DNA of 64,000 nt from Topomyia yanbarensis. Lineage: Eukaryota > Arthropoda > Insecta > Diptera > Culicidae. The notes beneath the pieces were generated by a model that made no database searches, was not told where the DNA came from, and worked only from the letters and a program-made list of their open reading frames with translations. This document shows positions 10,531 to 22,564 of the stretch, in pieces (the stretch's first letter is position 1; each line of letters starts with the position of its first letter). The stretch lies in contig NC_080671.1 of assembly GCF_030247195.1 (NCBI RefSeq), forward strand, positions 4,678,501-4,742,500, read 5' to 3'. The position numbers and the translations under genes were made by a program.

Positions 10531-11003
10531 CACTCACTTTAGATTTTTGACCAGAGTATGAAAAGTTTTGCGATATCCGAAAAAATGTATGGGTGGGTGC
10601 TCTCCCCTATTGCGATTTGCGGTGCGAGATTGCACGGAATGTGAGATGCTTGTGTGAAATGTTGTGTGCGACGACAAGTTTCTAACTACTCAGAACACTC
10701 GGGTAGAGGTTATGCGAATACACGATGCCGGGTGGCAGATTCCCGACAGAGTCCACCTCTTTTTCCCTTTGGCCTAGTCACGCCCCGCACCGGGAATCGA
10801 CGGCCCGTTATGCGGGGGGTTTTGCACTGTGCACTTTTGTATCGCACCTTTTATCTTGCACTTTGTATCACCAAATCGATAAGCGTAACGACAAGCCGCG
10901 CCGAATAAAACGGAAAGTTAGCACTCGGTGTGAACGAATTTGTCAAAACGCGCGGAGCTATTCACTGGTCGACTTTTCGTCTCCAGTGTTAGTACCGAAC
11001 TGA
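10531..11003 (-). promoter_or_regulatory. Probable 5' UTR and internal promoter of element B
   Basis: This GC-richer stretch precedes ORF1 and has no coding signal. Composition drops sharply beyond about 11003, where the minus strand would begin TGTTCAGTTCGGTAC. I-clade elements carry an internal promoter in the 5' UTR, so this is the expected place. The exact 5' end is inferred from the composition change only; no target-site duplication can be tested because the element's 3' end is lost. Confidence 0.45.
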
Positions 11004-12879
11004 ACACTAGGTAATCTGACCTCATAGTTGCATACCGTGGATTGAGGACGAAGAATGCCTTGATTAAGAATGAGGAATGTTGGAGTAGGGTTGGTGAAGC
11101 GCGTATTCACAATTCGAACCTCGTCCACAGCAGCATATAAGTTCTTCGTACTTCATGATGTGTTTAAGGTTATTTTCATAAACGAAACATTCTACTATTT
11201 ATGACTTCTTAAATATTTAAAAAAAATATGAAGAGGAATGACTGTGGTAAATGTTGTACTCACATTGTTTGTTTAGAAACCATTCTTGTTCGTTCGACAG
11301 TAAGAAATTCTGCCGCTAAATTTTTACCCATCCAGCTGTTTACATGATCAGTTTTCTTGGAAAACCATGTTGAAGCGTTATCTTCCCAGTTCGTTTCGTT
11401 TCACTGAATCGTACACTGCCTTGAAATCCGCTAACGGTTGATGAGCCCGCTAGTCGTATTTCCAAAATTTGTCCAAAATGTACCGCAGGGTCTGTTTTAC
11501 TGTTATTGTCAACGGCCTTACTCTTTGCGATCTCTCGAATGGCCTTTCGCACTTCGTTTGACGAAAGTGGATCAACAGCTTGTTAATCATTCTCAATTCT
11601 TATTGGCAATTGTGGTATCTCTAATTTTTATGTAGCTTGTCTATTTGACACGTCTCAATGCGAGAGGGTAACGGAGCCATGTATCTCATATATTCACAAC
11701 AAATAAATACAAATAAATTTTTCAAAAGTGTAACTATCAAATTTTTCAAATGTGTTATTATCGAAGATCAGATCGATTGATTGGATATGCTTCTTCGACT
11801 ACGGCCGCGAAGCTTTCCTATTTACTATTTGCATTTAGTTTGGCACTGATGTTTGTTGTTATAAGAGTACTGAAAATAGTCGTTGATGATTCAATATTAG
11901 ATTGTGGTTTAGCTATCGTGGCCGTTGTCCGTGGTTTAGTTTTAGGCGTTGAAGTCTCTATGTTTTTGTTGGTTATAGCTGATGTTTTTTCTTGGGGGTT
12001 CCTAAGCACGGTTTTCCATCAGAGCTCAGAAATATTGACATCCCCTGGTGAACTTGAAAGAAGAACAAAATTCAACGTATGCCCGCCGGGCTGAAGGGAA
12101 TGTTTCAGTTGTTTGCCTCGTCCTTCATTCGATCAGTGCAGCGCATTCATTCAGTTATTTTCGGTTCAAATTCAACTTTAGTTTGCAAGCTGAATTTTTA
12201 TTCTTCGTGCAAAAATACACCAGACATAGATTACGCTCATTCCACCTTCACTTCCACATAGGACAATAATAACATATGAATGCTTTGGTGGGTTAATGGA
12301 CTTATATTTCATCCAAAGTGAATGTGTTCGATTCTGCCTCAAACTTCAGTCAACATGCAAGTGAATTAATTAAGGAAGAGTTGACACTGAATTTTGGTTT
12401 TGGTAAATGCACGCAGAAATAGGCAGTTGAGTATTTGAAGAACTGACACGTTACAGTTTGTTGGTCATATGTACACAGTGTGCTCTGCGCATATTCGCGA
12501 CGACTGTACCATCCGCAAGGCTGCAATTCGATTTGCTATTTGGGTCACACCAGAGATGTTAAGAAAAATCGTATGCGTTTATTTAGCAACGACAGGACTT
12601 GTTATGGAAAGTTCAATTAATTTGTTCCGTGCCGTGCCGATAGTAGACAGTGTTTGGAGTGTCAAATCGGGTTGCAGAATCAATTCCTTCCCTGACAACA
12701 AAATCTCCAAATTTGAATCAAACCAGACATATTTAGCTACCAGACTGTTCGAAATTTATATGGGTTTTGTCGAAAATTTACATGGAGAAAGCACTAAGTT
12801 GCATTTTCACCGCTAGGAAGCATTGTATGCATCAGTTTATCACGGCGAGTGAAAATAAAGAAGTTAATTTTATTGCCTA
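11004..12879. other. Non-coding stretch without a supported gene
   Basis: Short open frames occur on both strands, including a Thr/Asn/Ser-rich minus-strand frame at 11818-12009 whose composition resembles non-LTR ORF leaders, but no motif supports a call. A weak direct repeat of about 20 bp (ATTTTTCAAA followed by a TGT run) sits at about 11715 and 11740. Otherwise the sequence appears unique and AT-rich. Confidence 0.5.
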
Positions 12880-13156
12880 TAACAGGCTTTCAATGTCTTG
12901 TATTCACGGGTGTTGCGATTTTCCGCTCTCTTTGCCCGAAAGGCAGCTTGCCGAGTCAGACAGTACAATCAATTCGTTTGAGGGTTGCGCCTCTGCTGAA
13001 AAAAATACTACAGTGCGACAGGAGCCCTATCGATAGCTGGTGATTTTTGCTGAATACTCCTGCTCCAACAGTATTGTCACACTTAGACCCATCAGTGTAA
13101 ATAACCTTGGCACGATGGAACCGATTGGCTAGTAGCTCCTGTACGATAGGTTGTAC
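12880..13156 (-). pseudogene. RNase H fragment of a third I-clade-like element
   Basis: The minus strand reads VQPIVQELLANRFHRAKVIY followed by TDGSKCDNTVGAGVFS with the first catalytic Asp. A +1 frame change near 12995 leads into SAEA (the catalytic Glu helix), then IVLSDSASCLSGKESGKSQHP with the third Asp, then a TGA where the family has Trp, then IQDIES. The sequence ends near 12880. Wording differs from elements A and B, so it is a separate family. Its upstream side is cut by the inverted-repeat element that starts at 13157. Confidence 0.8.
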
Positions 13157-13868
13157 CAGGGTTACCAAAAATACAGAATATTCTGTATTTATACAGATTT
13201 TTCAGCCATTTTCAGACCAAGAATCTGTATGTACAGATATACAGATTTTTCCGTGTTTGTACAGATTTGAGAAATGAGAAATGATGTTACAAAAACTATT
13301 TTTAGAAATATTTTTTTTAGTTTCAGTAATACTTCCTCTCTGTCTCTCTCAGCTTAGCCCTCTATATTAAAATATATCTTCACTTTTGAGATTGGTCGCT
13401 CACTCTGAAAGGTAAAGGTTTGTAATACACTCAGGTTAACACCCAGCAAACGCCTGGTTGAAGTCTACTTCCAGAAACGTTAATTAAAATGCTCTGTGAC
13501 TTGGTTAATTCTCAATTTTTCTTCCGAGAATTCGACAGCTACATTGGTCGACCTAATTTATATAACATTATATATCAACAAAAGTCATTAAATGAAGAAG
13601 AAAATTATTTTTCCATTGTGCACATCGATAAAGTTTTTGGATGTAAAATTTCAGAACGACGTGTGTAGCGTTTTTTTTATGAAAATGTAAACAGGTGCTT
13701 GCTTGATTAATTTAAACCACAAGAATTAATATTTTCGATAGATAATCCAGCAAAAGGTTAAACGACTCAACTGATTCGATATAGATATCGACACAGATTT
13801 TTCGAAGAGTAAATACAGATGAAAAGATTTTTTAGAACAAAAATACAGATTTAATTCTGGCAACCCTG
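13157..13868. mobile_element. 712-bp inverted-repeat element with CAGGGTT ends
   Basis: The left end CAGGGTTACCA and the complement of the right end CAGGGTTGCCA form terminal inverted repeats. Just inside both ends a short word, TACAGATTT or a close variant, recurs in several copies and both orientations (about 13180-13270 and 13790-13855), as expected for subterminal transposase-binding sites. There is no coding capacity. It interrupts the RNase H fragment on its left. CAGGG ends are common in hAT- and P-like elements, but no flanking target duplication is visible, so the superfamily is open. Confidence 0.65.
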
Positions 13869-15706
13869 CTGGCGATCTTCCAAGATCGCCGCTGCTGGCG
13901 GCCGCCATAGCCACCCTACACTACCTCTTCCATCGCTCTAACACCACGTTGGACGGTGAATTTGAATACACAGTACAATAACAACGGTCACCCGTTGTTT
14001 ACCCCAGGGTTAGCAATAGATGAAAAATTCCTACCTTTTTCTCCTTCAATGCCGTATCTTAATAATTTTGTAACGCTCTATAGGCGATTAACACACACTC
14101 AACAACCTTCTAAAAATCGATTCGCGGTATCTTGAAATTTTCGAAAAAAAACTTTTGGCCGAGATGAAAGTTGTATTTAGGTACTATCGAGTATCGCTTA
14201 CCACTCGGGTCCCACTAAGCGAACACACAAAACTCGTAGCGTCACCGTACTGAATGGGCCACACACAGCAGAAAATTTTCAGAGCGAAATTGCACCACCG
14301 TAATGCGGGGAAACCACTTTTTTCGGCTCTAATTGGCCGATTTTGATAGAGTTTTCACTATCACAACTTTCCAGCAATAGTCAACTAACGATCGATTAGC
14401 TTTGATAAACAAAAAGACCGCGAAAACCACCCAAATAGCTGTTGTTTTTATCCGATGCGCGCGCGACTGTCGCTGATGCTACAGTGTCCCGAACTCGAAT
14501 CGTTATGAGAATTGATATAATCCAGAAATAATGAACTTATAGTAGCAATATACAAACTCTTTTTGCTCGCCATTTTCTGGCCCATGTGCCTTCTCTAGAA
14601 ATGCTGTGAAAAATATTTCTTAGAAAATATTCTATTTCCACCGTATTATTCTAACCTGTTCCCGATGGGATAGTAATTTTCATTGTTCGTTAGTAACTTC
14701 TAGTAGGTATTCGAAATAATGACGTGACCAGCCATCGAATCAACTTTCTCTTGTTGGCCACCAACAAAAAAAACAACAACAAACATTGAATAAAATGGTT
14801 TTGTTCCGTAAATAATTGAACAATTCCCGTCAGTACACCGAGACCATGCCCGTTCTGTGGATAACCAAAGCCACATTCACCTTCACCGGGGCGATATCAT
14901 TGATTGTGTATACCATACGGTGCGCGAGGACAGCGCTAACTAGTAGTAGCCAGCTAACCAGCCAGTAGGCGCTGGCACATAACATCATCTGCGACCTTGA
15001 CCAACATGGTTGCCACAAACGCCGCCGACCCCGGTCGACTGGCACGTATAGCTATAATCGGTTGGTGTGGGAAAAGATACGCCACCTGTGATGCATAGAT
15101 TCTACGCTTCCAATTCCGCTTGTTGATGAGATAAGGAAATAAAAACAAGTGCTCGATTGACAGGACCGGTAATTGGATAAATGTACCTACCGGTGAATCA
15201 TGAAATGTTGTTCAATTGTACCGGCTGGTTGTCCTATTGATTATAATACTAATTGTCGGAAAATTTTTACCGGGATGTTGAAAACATTTCAGCGCCAAAA
15301 AGTCTGCACAGATTGACAGATTATACACACAGGAAATGGTGTGATACAGTTTTTGGATAGGTTGTGCAATATCAAAACAACATGAATGTAGATTTCAGAA
15401 GGGGGGATAATTCCACATATTTCTCAGAAAATACAAAATTGCTACAAACCCGAAGAATAAGCACATATATAGAACTGCTCTTCAGTCCAAAAATGACAAT
15501 CACTTTCTCTGTCAGTTAACTCGAAAATATATTCTCAGATGACAAACGGAAGTATTGAAATATTAATCCAGTAAATAATATTTTAAACCCAAAAAGCATA
15601 TTTATTTGATATTTCAATATATCAATATTACTGCTTTCTTCCAGCGAAAACAACATCACGATCTCACAAAGCAACCGGGAAAATGTATAGTTTATCAGCT
15701 GCGTTC
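13869..15706. other. Non-coding stretch without a supported gene
   Basis: It starts with a short perfect inverted repeat, GGCGATCTT-CC-AAGATCGCC (13871-13890). The block 14820-15150 is richer in GC than its surroundings, but its open frames on both strands are short and carry no domain. The rest is AT-rich with no repeat structure I could see. It may be host intergenic or intronic DNA. Confidence 0.5.
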
Positions 15707-16007
15707 CAGGGCCGGCGGAAAGCGTGGGTAGTATGGGTAGTACTACCCATACCGAAAATAACCGAGTGGGTAATTACCCACTCGAAATTTTGAATCATTT
15801 CAAAAAATTTAGATGCGCAACGCATGTATCTCGCACTACACACGTTTGAAAACATCGATGTACCACAATTCCATTTGCATAAACGAACGTGATTTAATGT
15901 GAATCTAATGTAAGCGTGTGCATTGCGAAAAGGGAAAAATCGTTACTAATGGATCCCTCACCCTATGCTTTCTACCCACCCGGGCGTAAAGTTTTTCGCC
16001 GCCCCTG
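15707..16007. mobile_element. hAT-type MITE with perfect 8-bp target duplication
   Basis: This 301-bp element begins CAGGGCCGGCGG and ends CGCCGCCCCTG, giving imperfect terminal inverted repeats (CAGGGSCGGCG). A GTGGGTAG-type word recurs inside both ends. Both flanks carry CTGCGTTC (15699-15706 and 16008-16015), an 8-bp target duplication typical of hAT elements. A central palindrome reads through ATGGGTAGTACTACCCAT near 15730-15750. It has no coding capacity and was presumably mobilised by a hAT transposase encoded elsewhere. Confidence 0.9.
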
Positions 16008-16247
16008 CTGCGTTCAGTACCCGTAGTAATCGATATCAAAACACCGTTATTTTCGTTGCGACAGTAGAGATTGTATTGATCGAGCTGGCTGTTAAGTGGG
16101 TGAGATGAGTTTTCTCTGCGGCGTATCTGTACGACAATTTTTGATTTCAAGAGCTGCAAAACTATACCCTTATTAGAGGGGAGGTGCGCTTACCAAGAAA
16201 TCAACTGTCTAACGAAGAATTTAGACCGGGTAATTTGATCAAAACAT

Positions 16248-16350
16248 CCCGACTAGAGCTTCCATTTCTCGAGTGTTTTCAGCTCCCCGGGATTTGGGAA
16301 ATAAAAAAAAATGAACTTCCGGGACATCCCGGGATCCCGAGAATACAGAA
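16248..16350. mobile_element. End fragment of the TAGAGCTTCCAT element family
   Basis: The sequence beginning CTAGAGCTTCCATTTCTCGA, followed by several CCCGGGAT words and GAATACAGAA, matches the reverse complement of the right end (43909-44012) of the complete element at 42662. Similarity stops near 16350 and the other end is not found downstream, so this looks like a truncated or rearranged copy. Confidence 0.6.
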
Positions 16351-17269
16351 CAAACAATTGAAAAATATATAATTTTTATTTCAAAAAATGGCCCATAAAA
16401 ATACACATAAAAGAATTATTGCTAATGCTCTGTTAATAAAATATTCCTCATTATTGTGGTGGGAAAACTGAATTTTCCTAAAGGGGTTATATATTGTGCT
16501 GAGCCAAAAAAAAATCGAAATTTTTTTTGAATCGATTTGAAGTTTATACTTTACTCAAATTTCCAACGCGACTGAGAACTAAAAATTTAAATCGCAGCTC
16601 CTGATAACACGCTATCTCTGAAGTGCATGCGTACATAGTTCAAATTTTACTTCGACATCGACTTTTCCAAAAGTGACTTCCCAGTAGTATCCTTATTAAT
16701 TATTATCGATTATCCTAATGCCATAGAACAAATAAAACCCTCTCGAAACTGAACCGTTTGGGCAAATCATCATCATTACTGGAATTTTCATTTTCCACGA
16801 ATCTTTTCCATAACCTTCCGTCACCTGCGTTAATGCACTGGGTGCACAATGCTCTGAAAATCTAGCGATATCGTCTTAAGGCACCAGCGGGACTCATTCA
16901 GAGCCATTTGTCCGGCGTGTTAAATCAGTAAAGAATACTAAAAATTAATTTCTATTCCATAATTTTCAGCTCAGCAATTTGAGAGATCGTGCTCACAGCA
17001 AGCCATGAAAAATAAACTGCGTTGGGAAGCGACGGTCATTAAAAAATCACGGTTTAATAAAAAATCAAACTATTAAAAAATTTCAAATAGTTTATAACTT
17101 TCACAAATTTATGAGGGTAAAATGTTTGTAGCTTTTGTAATTTTCATTTTTTTCTCCATCTGCAACATATAAGCCCTTAAGTATAGCAATTAATTGGTAT
17201 ACGAATTGGAATAGGTTCACCAAGTTTTGGAGGAAGTCGATAAAATAACCCCTTGAAAACTACCTAAAA
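16351..17269. other. Non-coding stretch without a supported gene
   Basis: AT-rich sequence with no long open frame, no paired inverted repeat and no recognisable transposon motif. Homopolymer A and T runs occur near 16505-16535. Confidence 0.5.
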
Positions 17270-17888
17270 ATTATGCAATAAAAATTGGACTAAACCGTTT
17301 TGCGCGTTAAGGGCACAAGACCTAATTTTAATTAAGTTTTGTTTTTTTTGTATTTCGAATTCATCTCGTCAGTAACTAGCACCATCTGGGTGTCTAGTTA
17401 GACGATGTATCTAAACTAGTACCTAAATTAGCACTAGTTAGACACAAAAAATTCCAAAAGGTTCACACGACATATGTGAACGCCTAAAGCCACATGTCCC
17501 GAATGATGTCCCGGGAAGCAAATATAGCTCTGGTTTGCTGACGAGAAAGCGAAGACGAGCTCTTGTCTTTTGGTTCAAGAAACCAAACGCCTGGTATTAT
17601 GCAATAAAAATTGGACTAAACCGTTTTGCGCGTTAAGGGCACAAGACCTAATTTTAATTAAGTTTTGTTTCGCTTTCTCGTCAGCAAACCAGAGCTATAT
17701 TTGCTTCCCGGGACATCATTCGGGACATGTGGCTTTAGGCGTTCACATATGTCGTGTGAACTGTTTGGAATTTTTTGTGTCTAACTAGTGCTAATTTGGG
17801 TACTAGTTTAGATACATCGTCTAACTAGACACCCAGATGGTGCTAGTTACTGACGAGATGAATTCGAAACACAAAAAAAAACAAAACT
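17270..17888. repeat. Inverted duplication with 217-bp arms plus a perfect 75-bp direct repeat
   Basis: Segment 17334-17551 recurs as its reverse complement at 17671-17888 with only a few mismatches (for example near 17422 and 17457). A 75-bp block (17270-17344) recurs without change at 17596-17670. The order is direct repeat 1, left arm, a 44-bp unique spacer, direct repeat 2, right arm. The transcript of either strand would fold into a near-perfect hairpin of over 200 bp. No coding frame of note. It may be a foldback element or a recent inverted duplication. Confidence 0.92.
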
Positions 17889-19349
17889 TAATTACCTAAA
17901 AATTGTTGTAATTCGATGCAATAAAAAATCCCCAAAAATGGAATGTACCTATTAATGTGGGACACATTGAATAATACATACGATAAAGGCCCGTTGTTAT
18001 CAGTCTCATGGTATATTTTAGGCTGGCAAAATGTATGTAGTCTGATAACTATTTCTGATTATTTAATATAAATTTCTTTTAAAGGGGTTTTCTAGCGAAA
18101 AATTTAAAAAAATGTACTTTTTATTTTTGCATATTTCCATCTTCATGATAAGGAAAACATGCTCAAGAACGGATTTATTCGAATTAAGTCTTGTTCGTCT
18201 GCTAGAGCCCATCAAACGTATGTTCATATGTGGCTGAAAAAATCGGGTTTTCAATGTATTATAATAGATATTCAGCATTCGAAGAAGTTTCTTGTGAACG
18301 AGTGTACAACGACTTTGTTTTTACTTACTTGAAGTCAGCGGTGTAGCCAGAAATTCGATTTGGTGAAAATCGAACTTACTGTCAAAACGGCATAATTCCG
18401 AAACCGTAATTTTTGAAGTTTTAAAATTATGCAGAATTAATTTTTCAGAAAATACTAACAGAGTTCGCGTCTTTAGCAAATTTGTTGAGACTTTATTATA
18501 GACATGAATATTAACCTGAGTAAATTTGCCATAAATCGAGCCAAAAATACTTTTTGGACGATATAACGTCAAAATTATTTTATCAAATGATGTACTGTTT
18601 AACATTTGTAAAACTCATCGAAGATACTAGACCTTCGAAATTGGCGGTTTCAAAATGATGCTATCTTGACCTTAAATTACTGTTTTTGAATATTTCACCT
18701 ATTTATACAACAAAAATCAAATGCTCATCAAAATCGATCAGGACCTGCTAGAGTCGAATGGGACACGCCATTTTTCATAAATTTTAAGTATATAAATCGG
18801 ACAGACATAAGAATCGCTTAAAAAATTGTCACCCGTAAAACTCGGCAAGGATGGACCTCCAGTGTAAAAATCGTTTAATAATAAATAAATCGCTCGCAGG
18901 AGCATCCGTATATCTTGATGTTCAAGATTAAAAGTCGGCTAACAAAAACTGCTTCGTAAGAATCGGATGCATTTTTTCGGTTTTTTCACTGACGGTTTTT
19001 TTACCCGGCTCTTACAAAGGAATGTCCCAGTCCGATATTTATGGTTGAAGTTTATATCCGGTTTTTATATTCTAATATATTTGAAACGGGATTTTTCGCA
19101 GCATGTTCTGTCCTTGCAACTTTTTATTTTCGATCGCTCAAGATCAGTACGATTTGCACATGCATACAATGGATCGACAGCCACGATCTTGAGATACTAT
19201 GTGTCGATACTGAAATATCGCTTGAAACCAGTGGAGGATCATGGAGGAAGATCCGGGACTTGCCGAAAATTTTCAACTTGTTAAGAAATTTTAAACTAGT
19301 TTTAATTTTAAAGTAGCAACCGCTCACTGCATACTCTCTCCGGACCGGG
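17889..19349. other. Non-coding stretch without a supported gene
   Basis: AT-rich sequence. Short open frames on either strand are low in complexity and carry no motif. I saw no paired inverted repeats or target duplications. Confidence 0.5.
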
Positions 19350-19865
19350 ATGATTGACGATTTTTAGAGAGATTGCATAACCTTTCTATATGAGAAAGGC
19401 AAAAATGTGCCAAAGTCCAAAAAAGTCAATTTTGTCAAAAAAAATTTTTCGAGGTTTCATCAAATCTCAATGCATGAAGCATTTTAAAATCATTTGGCAT
19501 CAAAAATACAAATTTGAATTTGAAATTTTCCCATACTCCCCCCTTTGAGAATTTTTCATTTAAGTTCATATGGCAATTTGCTTTGCGGTCGCACTCTTCA
19601 ACCCGTATCTCTGGAACCGGAAGTCCAATCAATAAAGAATTCAATAGCAGCCGATGGGAAGGTTGTACCTTTCATTTGAGACTAACTTTGTGCAAATCGG
19701 TCCAGCCATCTCTGAGAAACAGAGGTCACATTTTGTTCCACATACACACCTATACACACATACATACATACACACACAGACATTTTCCGTTGGCGACGAA
19801 CTGAGTCGAATGGCATATGACACTCGGCCCTCCGGGCCGGCATTTGATTGACGATTTTTAAAGTG
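19350..19865 (+). repeat. Dispersed palindromic repeat, copy 1 (about 515 bp)
   Basis: The copy contains CTTTCTATATGAGAAAGGC near 19382, an ATGCCAAATG-type word (as its complement), ACCGGAAGT, a CA-rich run (ACATACACAC words, 19735-19780), GAGTCGAATGG and the palindrome GGCCCTCCGGGCC (19828-19840). A short direct repeat, GATTGACGATTTTTA, bounds it at about 19350 and 19847. I recall repeats of this build as very abundant in Aedes genomes. It has no coding capacity, and the mechanism of spread is unclear to me. Confidence 0.7.
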
Positions 19866-21119
19866 AATGAGAAGGGCAAAAACATTTTTAGCAAATGTTG
19901 AAAGTTATGCAATTTTTTGGTTGGCAGTTCTATGTACATCTCTTCAAAAGCGAGCTCAATATGAATGGAAATCTGAGGATTATGATTGATTTCAAAACTC
20001 TGGAATTTTCTATTGGAATGTTTTCAGGCAGGCAGGTATTTGATATTGATGCTATTGTACAACTGTGAAATCAAGACCAATAGATCAGTTACATATCAGG
20101 ATCCCATTCCGACAATTTATCAAACGTCCTTATGATGTTTACAACAAGAAGGTTATCAATGTACGGATCAGATAATTCTTATTGTAATATTGAATCAAAT
20201 CAGTCAGCATCAATAAATTTTTAACTTCAATCCAATTTTTTTTTGGTGGGAGGGGGGGGGGTGTGGTGTTAAAGCTCAAAGCCTTCTCTTGGCTACGCCG
20301 TTACTAGGAGTTATTTATTTCGCTTTTCATTTTCCGAGATATGTTTCAGATCGATCCGATGGTTTTAAGTTAAAAAAATTGCAAATGAACATTTTTGCAC
20401 TGATAAGTTGTCAAGTTTATTCCAGACAACTTGGAATTGTTCGGTGATTTGATTATTTCTAGCGGTGGTAGATAGAAAAATGAAATACAAAATTTGTTTT
20501 ATCGAAATAATGTTTGGCTTACTTAAACGGATTATTACTATATTGAACAATAAATAGGCGACAAAGGGTAATCCACAAACAACAAGCCATAACTGTTAAA
20601 GTATTCAAAATAGATATTTCATGTTTTCAGTAAAGTTATTCGCAAAAGTAAGAGCTACAAATTTGCTGAAGACATCATTTCAATACAATCACTACCAAGA
20701 AAATTTATGAAAATATCTCACTCGTAGGGGGATTAATCAGCGAAAGCACAATACCAAAAGAAGGGGCATATTACCTCCATTAAATTCTCCAAAGATACTA
20801 TTGACCAAAAGTTGGCCGTTTTGGCGTAATTAGTAGATTACATGTTTTTGGTCATATTTCTGGCAATGGGAAATGATAAACATGTTTCGTGCGTATTTAA
20901 TGTTAAATATCTCTTTTGATAATAGTCCGATTTTAACAACCTATAGCTTGTTCGAAAGGTATTCGTTAAAGCTACCTAGAAATATATAACGTTAATGTAT
21001 GTTGTCAATTTGGGCAGATAATTTGAAAAAACTGCCAAAAGCGCCATTTTTGCGCATTCAAACATTCATATTTTGGAAATTAAACATCAGAATCAAAAAC
21101 AAATTAATAGCGTTCATAC
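19866..21119. other. Non-coding stretch without a supported gene
   Basis: AT-rich DNA with one G-rich run (20244-20266, including ten consecutive G). No open frame of note and no inverted-repeat pair was recognised. Confidence 0.5.
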
Positions 21120-21345
21120 TGTTTTTTAGTTCTTTCATTTAAAATTGGTTTGGATAAGATCGGTTCATCCATTGCTGAGAAACACGAATGAGAATTTGTC
21201 CGTTACATACACACACACACAGACATTGTCCCAAATCGTCGAGCTGAGTCGATTGGTATATAAGACTCGGCCCTCCGGGCCTCAGAAAAAATCTTGAAAG
21301 TTTGAGCGAATTCTATACATTTCTGTTATAAGAAATGTAAAAACA
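21120..21345 (+). repeat. Dispersed palindromic repeat, copy 2 (partial)
   Basis: Shares with copy 1 the order TCGGTTCATCCATTGCTGAG, a CA-run (21207-21222), CAGACATTGTC, GAGTCGATTGG, CTCGGCCCTCCGGGCC (21268-21283) and a terminal TTATAAGAAATG-type end. It is shorter than copy 1 and lacks the upstream half. Confidence 0.68.
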
Positions 21346-22564
21346 CTTCGTTTTATTTCATTATGGTGCTTCAGAAATGATTATATAGTATTTACGGATC
21401 AAATAAGATGTGTTCGAATAATTTTGGAAGATTGGATTCATTATTTGGTATGATATGAAAACGACATTTTCTTTGATTTTTAAAACAAAACTTGTAGGCA
21501 TCTTAGTGGAATGGTCAAATTCACGCTTCAAATTCACAGGATGGTCAACAATTTTTTTTTTCGCAGGTGTGTTTTTATGAAGCTTAGGTCGCTTATTTCA
21601 TATCATACGTAAAACCTAATTTAAAAAATCCTTTTTTCACGTATATGGTTCATTTAAAATTGTTTTTATTTTATTTGTGTAATTACGCTTACCCTTAAAA
21701 TAAATACAAATTCTGATCAAAATAGTTTTACTAAATGACTAGAACTTAACTGTGTTCACTCAAAATGACATATTCCGCGTTAGTTATCAAAAAATTGTTC
21801 CAGAAACATTCAATGACATACTTCAATAGGTTGAAGATATTTGTTGAATTTTAAACATTCTGAAGACCTTCACCATCTATGAAACCACTCTTTCCACTCG
21901 GCTTCTCTCTCTCTATCTCTCTCTCTCTCTCTCTTGATCACTATTACAACCCTCGTAGAACATGCTATCAATGATATTTGAAAGTTGTAGATGTATTGGT
22001 GCCATTATTCTACCCATAAAGTATTTATTCAAATTTAATATCAGTAATAACCGCGCGTCTCCATTGACGGTTTTTTTTTTTAATTTTGATTACTTATCTC
22101 AAGTTTTCGCAAAACTAGTAAACACTTATTTTAAAGAGAACCTTAAAAGCTTTCGAATGAGTATAGTATGATCGCGGGCATTCACGAGCGTCGCTGTTGT
22201 TATCGCATTAGAAGTTCGAATTCAATGAAAGTTCATGGCGAGCATCACATGCATAATTTTGGTGAAGGAATGCAATGCATAAAATCAACCGTTTCTTCGT
22301 AAAACGAAAATTAATGCATGTCGCTCCTATGATCAATATTCATGCAAAAACACTTGAGTTATGCCCTTCAAAAAGTTGTCAAAAATACATTTACGTCCAA
22401 CTTACCTATAATTTCGCAAAAAGATCTCTGATAGCTCAGCTGATACGAGCAAAATACTAGCGAGAATATCGCGTAACGTTCATATAAGAACTCGTCCAAC
22501 TGTGCACCGCGATTCAAGTCCATATTAACGCGAATACCCGCGGACGGTTTCCCAACCCATGGTG
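21346..22564. other. Non-coding stretch with a CT microsatellite
   Basis: A CT-rich microsatellite, (CT)n with one TA interruption, lies at 21902-21934. The remainder is AT-rich with no supported gene. The segment 22170-22560 is somewhat richer in GC but has no recognisable coding motif. Confidence 0.5.

Larger units (their letters stand above)
5176..11003 (-). mobile_element. Decayed I-clade non-LTR retrotransposon B
   Basis: Minus-strand order: a probable 5' UTR (11003 to 10531), gag-like ORF1 (10530 to about 9195), and ORF2 with leader, endonuclease, RT and partial RNase H (about 9011 to 5176). Domain order and motif wording match element A closely enough to place both in one I-clade lineage. 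The 3' end (RNase H C-terminus and 3' UTR) is lost at the junction with element A. ORF2 carries a nonsense codon near 6632 and several frameshifts, so the copy is inactive. Confidence 0.85.

Noticed and set aside
11340..12009. Minus-strand frames as ORF1 of another non-LTR element
   Set aside because: Composition is suggestive (Thr/Asn/Ser-rich) but there is no zinc knuckle, endonuclease or RT motif.
20244..20266. G-rich run as a G-quadruplex
   Set aside because: A single G10 run with only one neighbouring GGG; too little to call a designed four-tract motif.
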